From NCBI GenBank assembly GCA_015179125.1, contig WHVA01000241.1:96467-160466 (forward strand): DNA of 64,000 nucleotides. Reading direction: 5' to 3'. The translations under genes were made by a program, and so were the position numbers. The stretch is from Gautieria morchelliformis. Lineage: Eukaryota; Basidiomycota; Agaricomycetes; Gomphales; Gomphaceae. The notes beneath the pieces are model-generated. The model was not told the origin of the DNA and searched no databases. It was given only the letters and a program-made list of their open reading frames with translations. Shown here piece by piece: positions 44,519 through 55,750 of the stretch (position 1 is the first letter of the stretch; each line of letters begins with the position of its first letter).

Positions 44519-46656
44519 ATGGCTGCATTGCTCAATGACTCCATTGACCCAGCTCTGTCACCAGAGCTTGCCTTTTTCCCTGCCCCTTGCCTTGTTCAAT
44601 CAGATTTGACTCCTGATGCTCTCAAGACCGATCTTCATCTCACACAACCCTCACAGATAGAGCTCTATTCCTGATTTGCATCGGGTTCCTCTCAAGTCAA
44701 CCACTTCACCGAGGTTGCGAATAGCAATGCTGCTACTGTTTGTGACGTGCGTATATGCGTCTCATCACTGTTCTCCACTCTAAACCCCGCACGCTTCGTT
44801 TTGCAGCCCACTTTACAGCTCAACTCAGTACTTGGACTGGCCTCTCGTGACCAGCTTGTAGCTGCACGAAATGCCTGCATTTTATCTCTTGAATCCGAGC
44901 TGAAGGGTATCAAGTGAGTCATTTTCCAATGACATATCGCTACTCATATTATATGCAATTACTACAGAGATTCTTACTTACTATTGCTGGCGAAGATCCA
45001 GGAGCCAAGATTTAACTCACCGTCAACTAAAATAGCCAATTGCAGTGACGAGGAAAATGTAATGACTGCGCAGCTCAATCGGTCTGATTACCCCAATGTA
45101 CCTTATTGGACAAGATCCGATTGGGACCTTCGTGCCAATTCATCTGTCGGTATGCATGAGGATGACACAAATGCTAACAATGATTCACTTCCCTGCAAAT
45201 CAATGGCATTTATTACCACACAGGATGGCGCACCCACTACTAATGCCCAAGCAAGGGCTATCCACAAGACGAGCGCCATGTGTGGTCTGAGCTAGTCAAA
45301 ACACGTACTGATCCAGTTTCCTGGGCCAAAGCACCTATCTCCACCCTAGATTTCTACCGTGACGAAATGTACAAGCACCACCCCGATCTGCAATTATGTG
45401 AAGGCCATTGGAAGGCAGATCTGCTTGCCATACTCGACTACCCTTCCTGGCATAGGAACCCGAAGAATTCTTCCATCCCGCTGAAAGCCAAGGTTGAACA
45501 GCCGCTCACATCACAGCCAGTAGCTCCAACTTCGACTATGCCTAGTAAGAAACGACATGTTTCTTCTTTACATGGGCCACGCAAGAAAAAGAAGCAAAAT
45601 GACGGTGAGGCAACTAATTTGGCCCCTGGCACCGAGCCCGAGCCGTCGTCACAGCCTCTGGTGACAAAGATTCTCGGTAGGTACTCACCGGCACCTTGGA
45701 TGTGACTGATTCAGGTCCTGCCTTCCTAACAGGGGATTCTACGAACAAAAGAACACCGATCATTGTAGACAGCTTGGTTCACTCCGAACCGGCCGAGCCT
45801 GGATCCATCGCTCCAGATCCAGCTCCATCTACCACTCCACCTGACGCTGGGGACTCGCTCATGACCGATCATTCCATTGGGTCACTGGCGCCCCCCACTC
45901 CTGGACTTGGAGACTTTGTGGTTGCCGACATCCCGGTGAATGTTCAGTTCACGGTTCTGTCTCCTACCCCTGAAGCCAAGCCATTGGCTGCACCTTCAGT
46001 GCCAATCCTTGGTAGGTAGCTGCTAAATTTTTGACAAACTGATCGGGAAATTTCATTTATAGAAGGCTCCATTAGTACTGAAGAAGCCACCAAATTGTCA
46101 CCTGCTCCAACTGCCGCCTCTCCCGATGCCTCCATATTGGCAATACACAATCCTTTGTATGTCTCACATAATCTGCATCCACTTACATCTATAACAGCAT
46201 TGTGTAGTGAGCTGAGGAATGGAGCATCGCTCCCAATCACCGATATATTGCCGAAAATGGTTCAAGCCACCTCAGCCGTTGCTGCATCGACTGGTGTGAA
46301 ATCTCTGAAGCGGCCCTACTTCTACCCAGAGAAGAACAAGAATAATTCTCCTTTGTAAGTACTTCATTTACAATTATTTCATTTACAGCTGATTAATATG
46401 CCGTTCTAGCAATCTCCTCGCAATAGACTACTGCCGCACCCATTCCAAGTTATTTAAAGAGTCTGTTCAACAGGCCTATAATGCGCTGTGTCAGGATCTT
46501 AAAATGGTGCGTATGGATAGTTATCTTTGTAACTGATCATCTGACGATGTTCTCCAGCATTATATGGAGCTAAGTACATACAACAAGCTGAACAAACTCA
46601 AACCTCAGACGAGCATCGGCCCTGCAGGACCGATCACACCCATTGACCATTGGTGA
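44519..46656 (+). pseudogene. H2: multi-exon Agaricomycete gene of unknown function, two lesions
   Basis: ATG 44519 in good context. Exons inferred: 44519-44746, 44807-44913, 44968-45676, 45715-46011, 46073-46354, 46410-46506, 46558-46656; all introns are GT-AG and phases agree. The product would be ~600 aa ending ITPIDHW. A central block (YWTRSDWDL; FITTQDGAPTTNAQARAIHK; WAKAPISTLDFYRDEMYK; WKADLLAILDYPSWHRN) resembles, from memory, a hypothetical family expanded in Agaricomycetes. The rest is Ser/Pro-rich. Lesions: TGA at 44672-44674 (followed by T, could be a former CGA) and a 1-nt shift near 45275. It may be a pseudogene, or the shift may be a sequence error. Confidence 0.6.
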
Positions 46657-48266
46657 GCCGTAGTTCCTCATTTGATACCCTCACTGACAATATTTCATTT
46701 ATCTTACAAGTCTAGAATCTCTCTGATCGTGCTCCATCTCCACTTGCTCGTGACCCCATGACCTGACTCAGATTCCTGCACCATACGGCGTCGCTTTGTT
46801 CTTTCTGCTTCGACAGTTTGCGATGCTATTTTCACGGTAACTAGTATACATTAGCTACACTAGAATCTGGTGTAGTCTGTTTATTAGCCATTTGCTAATA
46901 ATATGCTCTAATCTGCTTTCTGCAAATGTTCTAAATAATATGCTCTAATCTGCTTTCTACAAATGTTCTAAATCTGTGCTGGTCTGTTTGTGTGAGAATA
47001 CTATTTTAACAGATTTGCGCAGATTGAGCTGCGCAAAACGGTAGTTTCCTGGCGCTCGCGCTCTGCTCTCAGCTGCTATTGTCTCACTTATCTGCTCTGG
47101 CCGGACTTTTTTTGAGGGAGCATATTTTTCCCAATGCCGACAGATGCCAGCACAACCACTTTTCACCGGGGCTCATCTCTTCCGACTAGCAAGCAGGGAC
47201 TGGGTCGTGCATAGACGGCGGGAAATTCTCAGGCTGTGCGCCGCAGCCCCACAAAGTCACTGCGGACCAGTGTCCGAGCACTGGCCCAGGTCCGTAGTGG
47301 TTTCGACACTTCATCATCAATCCCTTTGGAACTGATAACAAGTGCCCTTTCTTCCTATAGTGAGCTAATGAACCATGTGGGCGCATAAGGTAGGAGGTGG
47401 TGCTGTGGAAGATGAGAAGGCGAATCATGTGCGCAATAAAATAGCAAAACTAGTGACGTACTTCGCGGTTCACTTCAGGTTGTTCTAATGGTTTCTACCG
47501 TCACTGGCATGTACCTCCGGGCATCGAAAGAGGAAGAATGTTAGTTACAGACTCTACACACATTTATCCAAAATATTTAGTAAAGCTGCTACTGCTCACC
47601 TGACGGGACATGCCCAATGTAAATTATCTCTGGGTCACCGATAGTGATGTAGCGATGACTCGGCGGCTGATGGACGGACGTGGGAGCCAAATATGGCAGT
47701 ATGTCGGATCATGCCAGTAGTTACTTACATAAGCTGATACGCTACGACCGGCTGCTGGGACGCGTAAGCTAGTCACCAGTGCATGCTAGCCAAGGCTGTC
47801 CACTGGATCCTCCAAGTAGATATATCATGGAGATTAGTACGTTCTATGCTGTAACCACCTGGGCGTCACCTTTGTCAGCTCTAATAAGTAACGTGATGGC
47901 GCCACCTTGCGCCTATCTAAGTAGAGAGGTTTAGCTATCGTACAGTGTACCAGCAGTCGTACCAGCTTTCAGCTGTCCCTCCGGCAAAATCTTTGAGAAA
48001 CCCAGAGTCCCGGCTCGTACCTGTCCCTCGGGAACAAGATCCACAACATCCACTTGCCTCATGTGACTCCACGAACATTCCACGTGGCTGCAGTATGGTC
48101 ATCGCCATCGTCGTCTGCGACAGAAATGCAATTTAGATAAAAAATTTACTTTCTTCATATGATAGTTTCATTGCACTAAATATTTTAAATCATATCATCG
48201 TATTTGCAAACGGAGTCTCATAGGTCAGATTATTGAACAAAGTCAACTTGGAAAAACCTAGGAGAA
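46657..48266. other. Intergenic, no gene recognised
   Basis: Contains a ~38-bp tandem duplication (TAATATGCTCTAATCTGCTT followed by TCTACAAATGTTC-like sequence) at about 46897-46974. AT-rich around 48140-48230. A 63-codon frame at 47945 lacks motifs. No transposon domain or LTR end was identified. Confidence 0.45.
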
Positions 48267-49651
48267 TCAGTGTGTTCCCCCTTGCATGTGCTCATCAACA
48301 TCCTCATCATCGCTCTCAATGTGATCTCGACTCTTTGCTCCTTTCTGGGTGGCTACCTTGCGGCGCTTGTACACCTCCTCTCCTGCCTCTTCTCGTGCAC
48401 GGTTATTGGCTATTCTTTCCTCCAACTCCTCTGCATTGAGCATCTCCCAATTGCATTCCCCTCCCTTCAATGCGCGATGCAGGTGGTCCAGTTCCTGGCG
48501 AGTTCCGGCCTTCGCCGGGTTGACGATCTTCTGAAGTGGCCAACCAAGTAGCACTGCTCCCCACCTTTCTGCCACCTTTCGCTCATAGTTATCATAGTTC
48601 ATGAGCGGTTTGTCTAGTATATTATTCTTGAGAAGAATAGCTGCTATAGGGATAATGAATACCCGACGATTCAGAAAGCTGATGACATACCAAGCCCTTC
48701 CTGTATCATTTGACGGCACTGGCTGACGATGATCTTTCTTCCCAAACAAGTTGGCTGATGTCCTGCATATTACTTGAGAAGCTGTATATTGTCAAAATAG
48801 TAATTACTCACTTTTCTCCAGTCCAGAAACGACATAAGACTCCATTTGAAGTGCCAGACGTTTGGGCTCGATGTCTAATACATCCTTGACAAATTTTTCT
48901 GCTGCTATGGAGAACCACACTTTTGGCTCATGAAATTGCTCGATGTGTCCACGGACAGCTATGTAGAACCCTTCAATACCAGTTCTATCTGCTGTGGCAG
49001 TCCACTCCAGAACAGTTAAATAATGAAAAAAAGGGAGGAGGTGGTACGTACCTCCTGTTTCATTGATGCAAATGTGGCATTGATATCCTTCTGCATGGCC
49101 TTGGGGTTTGTCCGAGTGATTTTTGAACGACCATCCCGAAGGTTTGTGATCTCTTGGACAAGTACCTTGCGTTCAGCTGAGCTAAGCTTTTGATAATTCA
49201 CTTGAAGTTCGGTGAGATTACTGTTAACAAAGTCGGTGAGCTTGTGACGCATTCCCTCTGTGAGTCCTATTTATAAGCCTTTATCAGATGTGTTCCAAAA
49301 AACAAAGAACAGGAATAATGACATGCCTTCATTTCTTTTCTCTAATTCTTGCTTCGTAAACGCGTTCCAAGGATTGGGAGCGCGTCGTGTGCGTAGCATA
49401 CGTCCTCCCAACAGAAGCTGTCGATTTGTCCATGCTAATGAGCTAGGAGATGTCCATTAGTTGATCCTCAAGGTATACTTACAGAAAGATAGTACTCACC
49501 GACGGTACTCTGAGGCAATATCCTTGGCACGCTGGGCATACTCCTCATAGGCTTCTTTGAGGGCCTGTGTTAGACCTACCTGTTTGTCATGTCGCCGTTG
49601 CTTCTGGTCACTGGTGAGCACCCTTCTGGTCCGTTTAACATGAGGGGCCAT
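48267..49651 (-). CDS. H3: five-exon protein of an Agaricomycete-expanded family, unknown function
   Basis: Minus strand. ATG 49651; exons 49651-49500, 49442-49327, 49266-49052, 49004-48812 and 48774-48267, stop 48267. Phases agree throughout. Intron 2 (49326-49267) would be GC-AG (GCATGT donor), intron 4 is short (37 bp). ~400 aa: a Lys/Arg-rich N-terminus with coiled coil (TQALKEAYEEYAQRAKDIAS), LLLGGRMLRTRRAPNPWNAF, then RTNPKAMQKDINATFASM, then YDNYERKVAERWGAVLLGWP, and a charged tail with KRRK and acidic runs, suggesting a nuclear or nucleic-acid-associated protein. The WNAF block recalls a family I know only as hypothetical proteins repeated many times in Agaricomycete genomes. Confidence 0.7.
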
Positions 49652-49983
49652 CAAGGTGGCAAGAGCGAAGGGTGAGGTTTAGCGTCGAAAACCTCTCACG
49701 TGACCTGAGGCATTGCAGTGGAGCCGAGCCAACTGTGCATATATCTTTATTAGCGTTGAAATTGTAATTCAAGGTCGTGAAATTGTGAAATTAAGTCAAA
49801 AACATGTATTCTGATTGTAGGTCAAGATGGGGACCTTAAGCCCCGAACAAATCCATGTAAAAAGCCTACGATTACCTACCCTTTTTGTCAAGAAAGCTAA
49901 TTGTCTTCAGGGGACCAATCGTCAAATGATTTCCAGAGCATCTCCTCTTCTTCAAATGAAGAGCGGCGAGTCATTTGTATTCC

Positions 49984-50703
49984 TCAGTTTTCAGGGGGAG
50001 GTTTTGTTTCAGGGGGGGATGCAGCTGGTTTCATCACGGAGGGTGCCACAGTGGTGGGAGAGATGGGCGGAGTGGATATCTGTGGGGTGGGACTCTTGGG
50101 TGGATCATATGGAGTGTCAAGGGGGTTTTCTCTAGGGTTAGATTGCTGCAGAGCAATCACCGAGCTGGGGACTTGTGGTCCTGAGTCAGGGAGAGGCTCT
50201 CCTTGAGCCGCTCGTTCTAAAACTGCTGGGTACGCCATCCTATAACGAAAAATATCCAACATCTCTTGAAATGCATCATGCATGCTCTCGGAGCGAAGAG
50301 TGATACGTGGCATGTGGATAAAAATATCGATGTCTGACGGGTTGATCGGTGTGCCTCCCGTAAAGTTGGCCTGTGCAGTGAAAGTGACCGCTACACAGTC
50401 TGTGTAGCATTCAAGAGCTGTCAACTGTGGAGGAAGGTTGCTGTCAGTACTCATTAAACTGGAGGGAAGTAGAGGATGTACCGAATTACATAGATGCATC
50501 GTTATATCTCTATAGACATCTTCACGGTCATATGGGTCTTGAATAAATGACGCATGCACCCTTTGCAGGTTCCTGTCAGGTTCTCCCTGGACTAGACCAG
50601 GTGCTGTCGAAGCCCAGGTCATCGATGGGTGAGGGGTGGCCGGCCGGTCCTCTTGAGAGCCTGTGGGAGCAGTGGGGACCCCCTCCACAGTAGTACTGTG
50701 CAT
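49984..50703 (-). CDS. H4: unknown protein, ~239 aa
   Basis: Minus strand, 333 bp upstream of H3 in the same orientation. First in-frame ATG is 50703 (MHSTTVEGVPTAPTG). Open without interruption to TGA 49984. Pro/Ser/Thr-rich ends, a more ordered centre (TALECYTDCVAVTFTAQANF; DIDIFIHMPRITLRSESMHD; FQEMLDIFRYRMAYPAVLER). After the stop the frame continues 29 codons (FEEEEMLWKSFDDWSPEDN) to TAG, so the true C-terminus may lie there. No known domain. It could be an exon of a larger gene. Confidence 0.45.
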   Translation of the reverse strand: MHSTTVEGVPTAPTGSQEDRPATPHPSMTWASTAPGLVQGEPDRNLQRVHASFIQDPYDREDVYRDITMHLCNSVHPLLPSSLMSTDSNLPPQLTALECYTDCVAVTFTAQANFTGGTPINPSDIDIFIHMPRITLRSESMHDAFQEMLDIFRYRMAYPAVLERAAQGEPLPDSGPQVPSSVIALQQSNPRENPLDTPYDPPKSPTPQISTPPISPTTVAPSVMKPAASPPETKPPPEN

Positions 50704-51936
50704 ATCTTGACCCTTGAGGTTGTTGCTGAAGGTAATTGTTCTATCAGTTCGGATGGTTCGACAATCCAAATTCGGATCTGCGGCTGCTTTGCCGATCCAA
50801 CCATTTGACGGGCATGCGAATGGCCCATTTCGCTTGGTACCTTTCTATTCCAAAACACACTGTGCATGTTCTCAAACCCTAAGGGGCTCGCAGTGGATCA
50901 ACTTCTCTTCGCGGCACGTGACGAATAGCATGATTCGCGCGTAGTCGCTTCGCAAGGCTACAGCTGCCAACAGAGGTTGGAGTGGACTTCTTCCTACATG
51001 GTTCGCTTCGACCGTGCAATGCAAGTCTCGCCTGATGGTCATATGGACACGCTTTGCGTCGCTTCTGGGTCTGAACTCGAATGCCTCATGTTAGGTAAAC
51101 GAAGATCCCCAGACATATCATGACTTATGTGACTATACCGTACTACCATTGCCTCTGTAACGCCTTGCCTTCGTTGCGTTTCTCGGGCTGTGTGTGACGG
51201 ACACACCGTGGTTTGCTCCTAGATGCTTGACATCGACCCAGACCTACGACTATATTGTTTTATGCTCCTTCCCCCCTCAGCATTGGCCGATTCCTGTCGC
51301 CGTGAGGTCTCTAATTGACTTTGCGCCTCGCAAATATGCTACCTCCGAATTCAATCTAAGGAGTTATGTCGCGCCTGAACGGATACAGAAGAACCCTCCG
51401 GCACACCGCACGATCCTGAATCGGCATCAGCGACAGCGGTGTCGCCCGCGCGGTTTGAGGGGAAGGCCAGTCCCTTCTCGCGGCGGCGCAGACGAAATAT
51501 AAATCGGCTGAGCGTGATCGTCGACATTGGCCATGATATGCTAGTAGTTGTGAGCTTCAAGATTCGTGGTCTCTCGGTATTTTATCTGGTTTCTCACCAG
51601 AGTCCCAGAAGATAAAGTTCACTGCCGAATACTGAAACAAACAGGCTAACGGCGCAGAGGCCTGGAGGATATGTCAATGATTTCCTATTTCGCGGAATTC
51701 TTTCACAAACCGGCCAGGATCTGGGATGCCATGTTAGCTTTCTCCTGCTAGTTCCGCTTTACTGCTGTACAGACCAGAAACACAACAACACCATCCCGAT
51801 ATAATGCCACAGTGAAGGCAGTCTGTTGGGTCCGAGGTCGTGCGCATGCATTCCAGCCAGCCAAAGACAACACCAAACCATCAAAGACCATCTACCAGAA
51901 GAGTTTTAGCGACAATCCATGGCACCTGCCACACAA
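50704..51936. other. Gene-free or unrecognised stretch
   Basis: Several short frames (e.g. 51194-51502, +) without motifs. No transposon ends noticed. Confidence 0.4.
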
Positions 51937-52810
51937 TCAAGGTGCATTCTCAGGTTGGAAACCCACCCCCGGAACCCATACTCCGGCAGTCGTTTGATGT
52001 AAGCCAGCAACGGGGAAGAGGCACATGATCACAGGTGACCCGACATAGGTGCTTGCTGCGGCAAGCATTGGCACATCCGAGCCATAACAATCAAGTAACT
52101 CAACATACCAACAATTTTTGTTGCAACGATGACGAAAAATGTAGCCGCGGCTGAAAATGTACTGAAAAACGAGAAAAGGAGAATACACAATATGAGACGC
52201 TGGCGCCCCCAGAGAACAGATACTCGTAGCATAACGAGAGCATCCGCGATGCCTATTGAAAAGATGGACAGAGCGGCTGCCATAGCAATGGCTTGTTTAC
52301 AGCTGAATTGAGTACAACATTAGTTTTGAATGAGAGAGTCGGGGACAGACGGACTGCTGGAAGTCAAATTGTCAGACACATGCTGAGTGAAATTTTCTGC
52401 CCAACTTACGTTGCGTTCCAAAGGACGTGAGATACCCGCCAACACTACACCATGTCAGTCCGGAACTAGTACACACGCCAGGTGGATGCTCACTATGATT
52501 GATAATGGTAAGGCCAGCAATCGCGGAATAGCGATACAAGAGGAAAAAAAATCGCGGTAAACTTCCGGGTGTCTTCTGCCTCCAAATAAACTCGATATCC
52601 TGCATAAACAAGATCATAGATGGCAGTTAATATTAAAAGTCTTACGAACCTGAGGTAGAGAGGCCAAGTGTTCCAAGAGTAGAACGATATATACTGAAGC
52701 TACAGTACTGAGAGCTCGACGTGATTGCACAAATTTCCATGATCATGCCACGCACCTATTACATAGCGATAGAGATAAAGCTCCGATGCGTCAGAGGCAA
52801 TGGGTGACAT
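51937..52810 (-). CDS. H5: DUF6533-type multi-pass membrane protein, probably truncated
   Basis: Minus strand. ATG 52810 (MSPIASDASELYLYRYVI). Exons 52810-52756, 52699-52650, 52599-52494 and 52444-52410 join in phase by GT-AG introns; then ~52302-52112 and ~52060-51937 (the joins here are less sure). The N-terminus ASVYIVLLLEHLASLPQ then DIEFIWRQKTPGSLPRFFFL and LYRYSAIAGLTI fits the DUF6533 signature (LLYDHLLTLDDEIEYIW type). Later: ADALVMLRVSVLWGRQRLIL and a hydrophobic segment FFSTFSAAATFFVIV. At least four hydrophobic segments. The family is common in Agaricomycetes and its function is unknown. Stop at 51937 is early for the family (~300+ aa), so it may be truncated. Confidence 0.6.
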
Positions 52811-53689
52811 GCGTTCTCATGTAGGCGAACAGAGAAAGTAGAGTAAAGAACAAGAATACCGGAGTATACAAGCGCTTCTCGGGAACGCACAAAGCAGTAT
52901 ACTTGGTCACGTTAAGATCCTAGTTCGCATCCGCAGGGCTATGTATACCTATAGGCACCCCGGAAGCAATTTCGTACAGTACGGCAACTGGCGGGAGCGA
53001 TGGAAGTGGCTACACTGATGTATAACACCGTTAGATCATGTCCTGATATAGCGCTGACTGATGCCAACTTAGAAGCCTATCGTCAGTTACTTCCAACGCA
53101 CCCCTATTTCAATGACATCGAAAGTAGTAGCTGCTGGCATGCGCATTCCCTGCGTGGCAATTCCGCCGCCAATCCTGGGCAGGGACTCCAAGGGGGAGAT
53201 TCGACTCGGATTGGGAACTAGAACCATCACCTCGAGTAAGACCGACTCACACCCTGGGGCAGCAGGCGCCGTGAGGCGCTCAGTTATATATTTTACTGAT
53301 ATGTCGACCTGTCAACTGGCACCTGAACATCAGGACAAGAATATCAGTTGAGTCTTAACCGCACTTGTAAAAGGCGTTCTGTTTATCTCATAGGGAAGAC
53401 AAAGATGCGACGAGGTCAGTCTACCCTAATGCAAATATATGGTGTACCTGACCCACACCATAGATAAAAGTAGCCAACAGACATGACAAACCTGGCCATC
53501 CGAGTATTCCCCAGCCAGCTTCAGGCGTAAGGTAGCACCTTCCGTAAGTTACTTGCGTAATAACGATGCCAGTAAGCGGTCGAGCCGAGTCGATCGAGTC
53601 GTCTAGGAGCCTTAGTAGCGTTCAGCTGTTTATGACTAGTCCCCTGTCCCTTCATGCATTGACGGCACGAGTTTCGCTGAGAACGTAAA
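52811..53689. other. No gene recognised
   Basis: A 73-codon frame starts at ATG 53000 (+, MEVATLMYNTVRSCPDIAL) and an overlapping frame follows, but no family is evident. Remainder looks non-coding. Confidence 0.4.
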
Positions 53690-55130
53690 GGGCGGATGCG
53701 AAGGAGGGATTGGTAGACTTGGGAGTAGAGTTACGGGCAGGTGCAGGCTGAAAGGAAAGACAGACAAGAGGACAGAGAAGCACGGCGCTGGGGGAAGAAA
53801 GGGTGTGAAGGGTATGGAAAGCAGATGTAATGTGAAAGAAGAAATGTACATCAGTAGGGTCGACGTCACCCTGGATGATGTTAAGGGTGGAGATGTAGCA
53901 CGCGGTCTTACTGGGCGTCATCGAGAGAATACGGTTCGTGGGTTGGAGGAGGCGCCGCATGACGTTGAGGACTGTTGCTTTACGGACGGGATTCGCCTAC
54001 GCGATGAACGGATGGTGAGGTAAACAATAGAATGGGTGTGGACCAGGATCAAGTTGTGGGTGAGGAAACGCCTGATCAATCTGGTCGCCTGTGAAAGAGG
54101 TGTAGGAGGCCAAGAGGAAGCGGCAGCGTGAGCTAGAGATGAGGAGAGCGATAAGGCTGAGAAGGTCGTTGTACATAGGGCCGGGATAGCGCAGCGTCTG
54201 TGTGCTTGCCGCCATTACCGTTGCTACCTGGTGGAAAACCGCTTAGCTGCATGGTCTACGCACGTGCCACACGTGTAAAGCATAGAACACAACTTTATAA
54301 CTCACCAACTGATCGGACTGATCAAAGCTTGGCGTCTGTAAGTATAGAGCTTCTCTGTCGATATGCGCGCGAGGACGTTATTGCCGAACACGGCGAGTGA
54401 GTGGGTGTGTTTCGTGAGGCATTTGAGGGTGAGAAGGGAATTGCAGGGCTGAAAGACGATATCGACTTATTGGTGGTTTTGGAAGACAGAGTAGGCTGCA
54501 TCAGCTTCTTTGGGAACGATTGTTGAGCCGTTCAAGACGTAGGATCCAAGGCCAGAACCGGTGCCATCTGCGATGGAGTGCATGAGCATGAAACCTGAAT
54601 GTAGTGAGGAATTCAGTCCCAGGGTATACAGCAAGATGGATTACTTCGAGGGAGCTGCTGCCTTCTGTCTCACGATGGAGCATGTCCATGACCTCGTCGT
54701 AGATGCGTTCGCCGGCTGCATAGCCTTGCGCCCAGCCATTACCTGCTCCCCCACCTTCCTTTGAAAAAAAAAATGAATATTTTTTTCAGGGTTGTAGAGA
54801 TTTACGTGTGGTCCAGACAGGATGGTATTAATGACCTGAACGGGGCGCTCTGAGTCAATTGGGCGCCTGTGATGGAGGAACAAGCAGCACTGACACGGGG
54901 CTCGAGATCAATTAGGGCAGCACGGGGGATGTAATGACCGTCTTCTGCTTGATAAAAGAAGACATGCTTGCGCTCACCGCCCTTTGTCACCCAGTCCTCG
55001 AGGATGCCTCCTTGTCTCAGTACAGAGACGCTCACATAAGACGGGGCTGACTGGGTGGAGTGAGTGTAAAGGCACAGGTGGTATCGAGGTGCATCCCTTG
55101 GTTGCCGCATTGACAGAGAGAGACAGTAAC
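53690..55130 (-). pseudogene. Gamma-tubulin pseudogene, C-terminally truncated
   Basis: Minus strand. Clear gamma-tubulin blocks in order: QCGNQ (~55105), GGILEDWV and [20 protein letters not shown] (~55020-54900), NLYNPEK (~54805), GYAAGERIYDEVMDMLHRE (~54720-54670), MLMHSIADGTGSGLGSYVL (~54600-54545, tubulin GTGSG signature), CNSLLTLKCLT, FDQSDQLV / [20 protein letters not shown] (~54320-54165), [47 protein letters not shown] (~53965-53850), QSLLRIR (~53700). Introns remain (GT...AG near 54650-54600 and 54325-54225), so it arose by DNA duplication, not retroposition. Lesions: frameshifts near 55050 and in A/T runs ~54770, TAA near 54465, divergence at the N-terminus, and ~110 C-terminal residues missing. 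A functional copy must lie elsewhere, because gamma-tubulin is essential for microtubule nucleation. Confidence 0.85.
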
Positions 55131-55198
55131 GGTTGTCGTTACCTGTCGATTAGTCAGCTCCCAGTAGCTACATAGCGGCTGAGTTCGAAGTTGGAATC

Positions 55199-55300
55199 TT
55201 ACTCGTTGATTCCACCTTCGAACTCAGGTACGTGCACGCTGTCATCCTATGTAGAAGATAATAGGCAAACTTACTCGTTGATTCCACCGTCGAACTCAGG
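55199..55300. repeat. Two copies of a 29-bp unit (TTACTCGTTGATTCCACCNT...CGAACTCAG)
   Basis: Near-identical 29-bp strings at 55199-55227 and 55272-55300, ~73 bp apart; one more partial copy (GAGTTCGAAGTTGGAATC) is just left at 55182. On the minus strand each reads GAGTTCGANGGTGGAATCAACGAGTAAG, which looks like an exon end plus a 5' splice site. Confidence 0.75.
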
Positions 55301-55570
55301 ATCTGACAACGGTTTCTTGAGCGCGCGCGTCTACTGGTCGCACATGAAGGCGGCGGGGCCATACCAAGAGAAAGTCTTCGCCTGTATCTATGTCGAGGTA
55401 GATGGAGGCGAAGGGAAAGGAATGCTCGGGGCGGACTAACTATTCGTTATTTATAGTAGGAGCTTACTAAGCCTTCTTAATCAGCCCCCGGGTTGGACTG
55501 TGCGCACCATCGCTGCAACTCTCTACAAGCACTCTTTGTTCGCCGCCGCCATCGCCATCGCCATCGCCAT
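55301..55570. other. Unassigned; GCCATC microsatellite
   Basis: A fragmentary minus-strand frame (SFPFASIYLDIDTGEDF) around 55420-55370 may be a gene remnant. 55541-55570 is a (GCCATC)n microsatellite, followed by long T runs to 55610. Confidence 0.45.
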
Positions 55571-55750
55571 CTGTAGTTTTTTTTTTTTTTTTTCAATAAT
55601 ACTTTTTTTTTATAATAAATAAAATCGTGGAATGTATTAAAATTAGAATTAGAATTCCCAAGTGGCTTCTCCGGTCATCCCGATCTTCTAACGACACCGG
55701 CGCCAAGGCACCCTAACTCCGGCGCTCCCTCTAACACCACTCCCCGGAAC
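55571..55750. repeat. Poly-T / AT-rich simple sequence
   Basis: T runs (55576-55592 and 55603-55611) and AATTAGAATTAGAATT repeats; could be the edge of the YR element. Confidence 0.6.

Noticed and set aside
47945-48136. Short protein at 47945-48136
   Set aside because: 63 codons, no ATG context, no motif, no splice partners found.
51194-51502. Gene at 51194-51502 (+)
   Set aside because: Only one open frame of ~100 codons, Arg-rich end typical of random GC-rich sequence, no recognised domain.
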